A stretch of DNA of 41,385 nt from a virus. Position 1 is the first letter of the stretch, and each line of letters begins with the position of its first letter. Location of the stretch: positions 1 through 41,385 of the IMG/VR virus record IMGVR_UViG_3300034407_001416. One strand, written 5' to 3'. Under the pieces are notes generated by a model. The model was not told the origin of the DNA, made no database searches, and saw only the letters and a list, made by a program, of their open reading frames with translations. Below, piece after piece: positions 41,185 through 41,385 of the stretch. The translations under genes and the position numbers were made by a program.

Positions 41185-41385
41185 ATGTCTAATGACCAGT
41201 TTGAAGTTTTGGACGATGACTTGAGAATTAGAATTTCATCGTCTGAACTAGAAAACTTTAAGAAAAAATCGATTCGTGTAACAGGTAAACCTTACCAACT
41301 GTTAACACGTGAAATGATAACCGCTTTCAATCAAGGACGTTTACGCATCGTCCCGACTGAAGAACAAAAAACTGAACTTGGAGAA
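41185..41385 (+). CDS. N-terminal part of putative ribbon-helix-helix DNA-binding protein (continues at 1-489)
   Basis: GAGGAA lies seven bases before ATG 41185. Residues 11-17 (DDLRIRI) look like the DNA-contacting strand, SSELENFKKKSIRVTG like helix 1 and KPYQLLTREMITAFNQGRL like helix 2, the CopG/Arc-type fold; GKPYQ-x-L-T before the second helix is typical of CopG-like regulators. The frame reaches the end of the window with no stop and continues in phase at base 1, giving 229 aa with an Ala-Pro tail. Directly behind an operator-bearing promoter, it is the best candidate for the early-gene repressor. Fold assignment is by pattern only. Confidence 0.75.
   Translation, partial: MSNDQFEVLDDDLRIRISSSELENFKKKSIRVTGKPYQLLTREMITAFNQGRLRIVPTEEQKTELGE

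Noticed and set aside
1-41385. Integrase, excisionase, cI-like repressor, or single-subunit RNA polymerase
   Set aside because: I looked for them because of the operators and the T7-like virion, but no reading frame shows their motifs.

Overview
The window reads as a tailed-phage genome of the short-tailed (podovirus) type, roughly 43% G+C by eye, and very probably a complete circularly permuted or circularly assembled genome. The last 201 bases are an open frame with no stop, and the first bases continue that frame without interruption, so the contig seems to be cut inside one gene. I see no integrase, no lambda-like cI/cro switch, no single-subunit RNA polymerase and no tRNA. The content (class II B12-dependent ribonucleotide reductase, ThyX, dUTPase, phage family A DNA polymerase, T7-like tail and ejection proteins) recalls marine lytic podoviruses of the cobavirus/Zobellviridae kind. 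That placement is from memory and is not proven here.

Layout. (1) Rightward early/replication arm, 41185-end plus 1-6566: a putative ribbon-helix-helix DNA-binding protein with an Ala-Pro repeat tail, a terminator, adenine methylase, ATP-dependent DNA ligase, DNA polymerase, several tiny proteins, VRR-type nuclease, a small membrane protein and an SNF2-like helicase. (2) Leftward replication/nucleotide arm, 41023 down to about 32700: primase-helicase, DUF3310 protein, endonuclease VII-like protein, ThyX, class II RNR, small protein, dUTPase, terminator, N6-methylase-like protein, a probably frameshifted winged-helix-like gene and three mini-genes. (3) A non-coding control region at about 32215-32690 with repeats, a promoter and a terminator hairpin. 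(4) Leftward late arm, 32214 down to 6563: HNH protein, small terminase, structured intergenic region, second HNH protein, large terminase, portal, scaffold, capsid, cement, T7-like tail tubes, internal virion proteins, a giant 2351-aa polyvalent ejection protein, tail fibre adaptor, tailspike, then a 3-TM holin, GH24 lysozyme and a coiled-coil/one-TM lysis protein. The two arms meet tail to tail at 6563-6566 with overlapping stop codons.

The most interesting signal is a candidate early regulon. Three sigma-70-type promoters (41119-41148 rightward; 34902-34930 and 34086-34114 leftward) carry a near-palindromic 17-bp site of the form GTGKAAC-N3-GTTMCAC in their -35/-10 spacer, directly abutting the -10. 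A further half-conserved site lies at 41095-41111 and tandem half-sites lie at 3982-3997. The gene directly behind the first promoter encodes the ribbon-helix-helix-like protein, a natural candidate for the repressor of this set, including its own gene. A second control system may lie at 32330-32640, where a 53-bp element is repeated exactly 105 bp apart, with a third core copy inverted, amid many TGACGCA-like half-sites; this may govern late transcription, replication or packaging.
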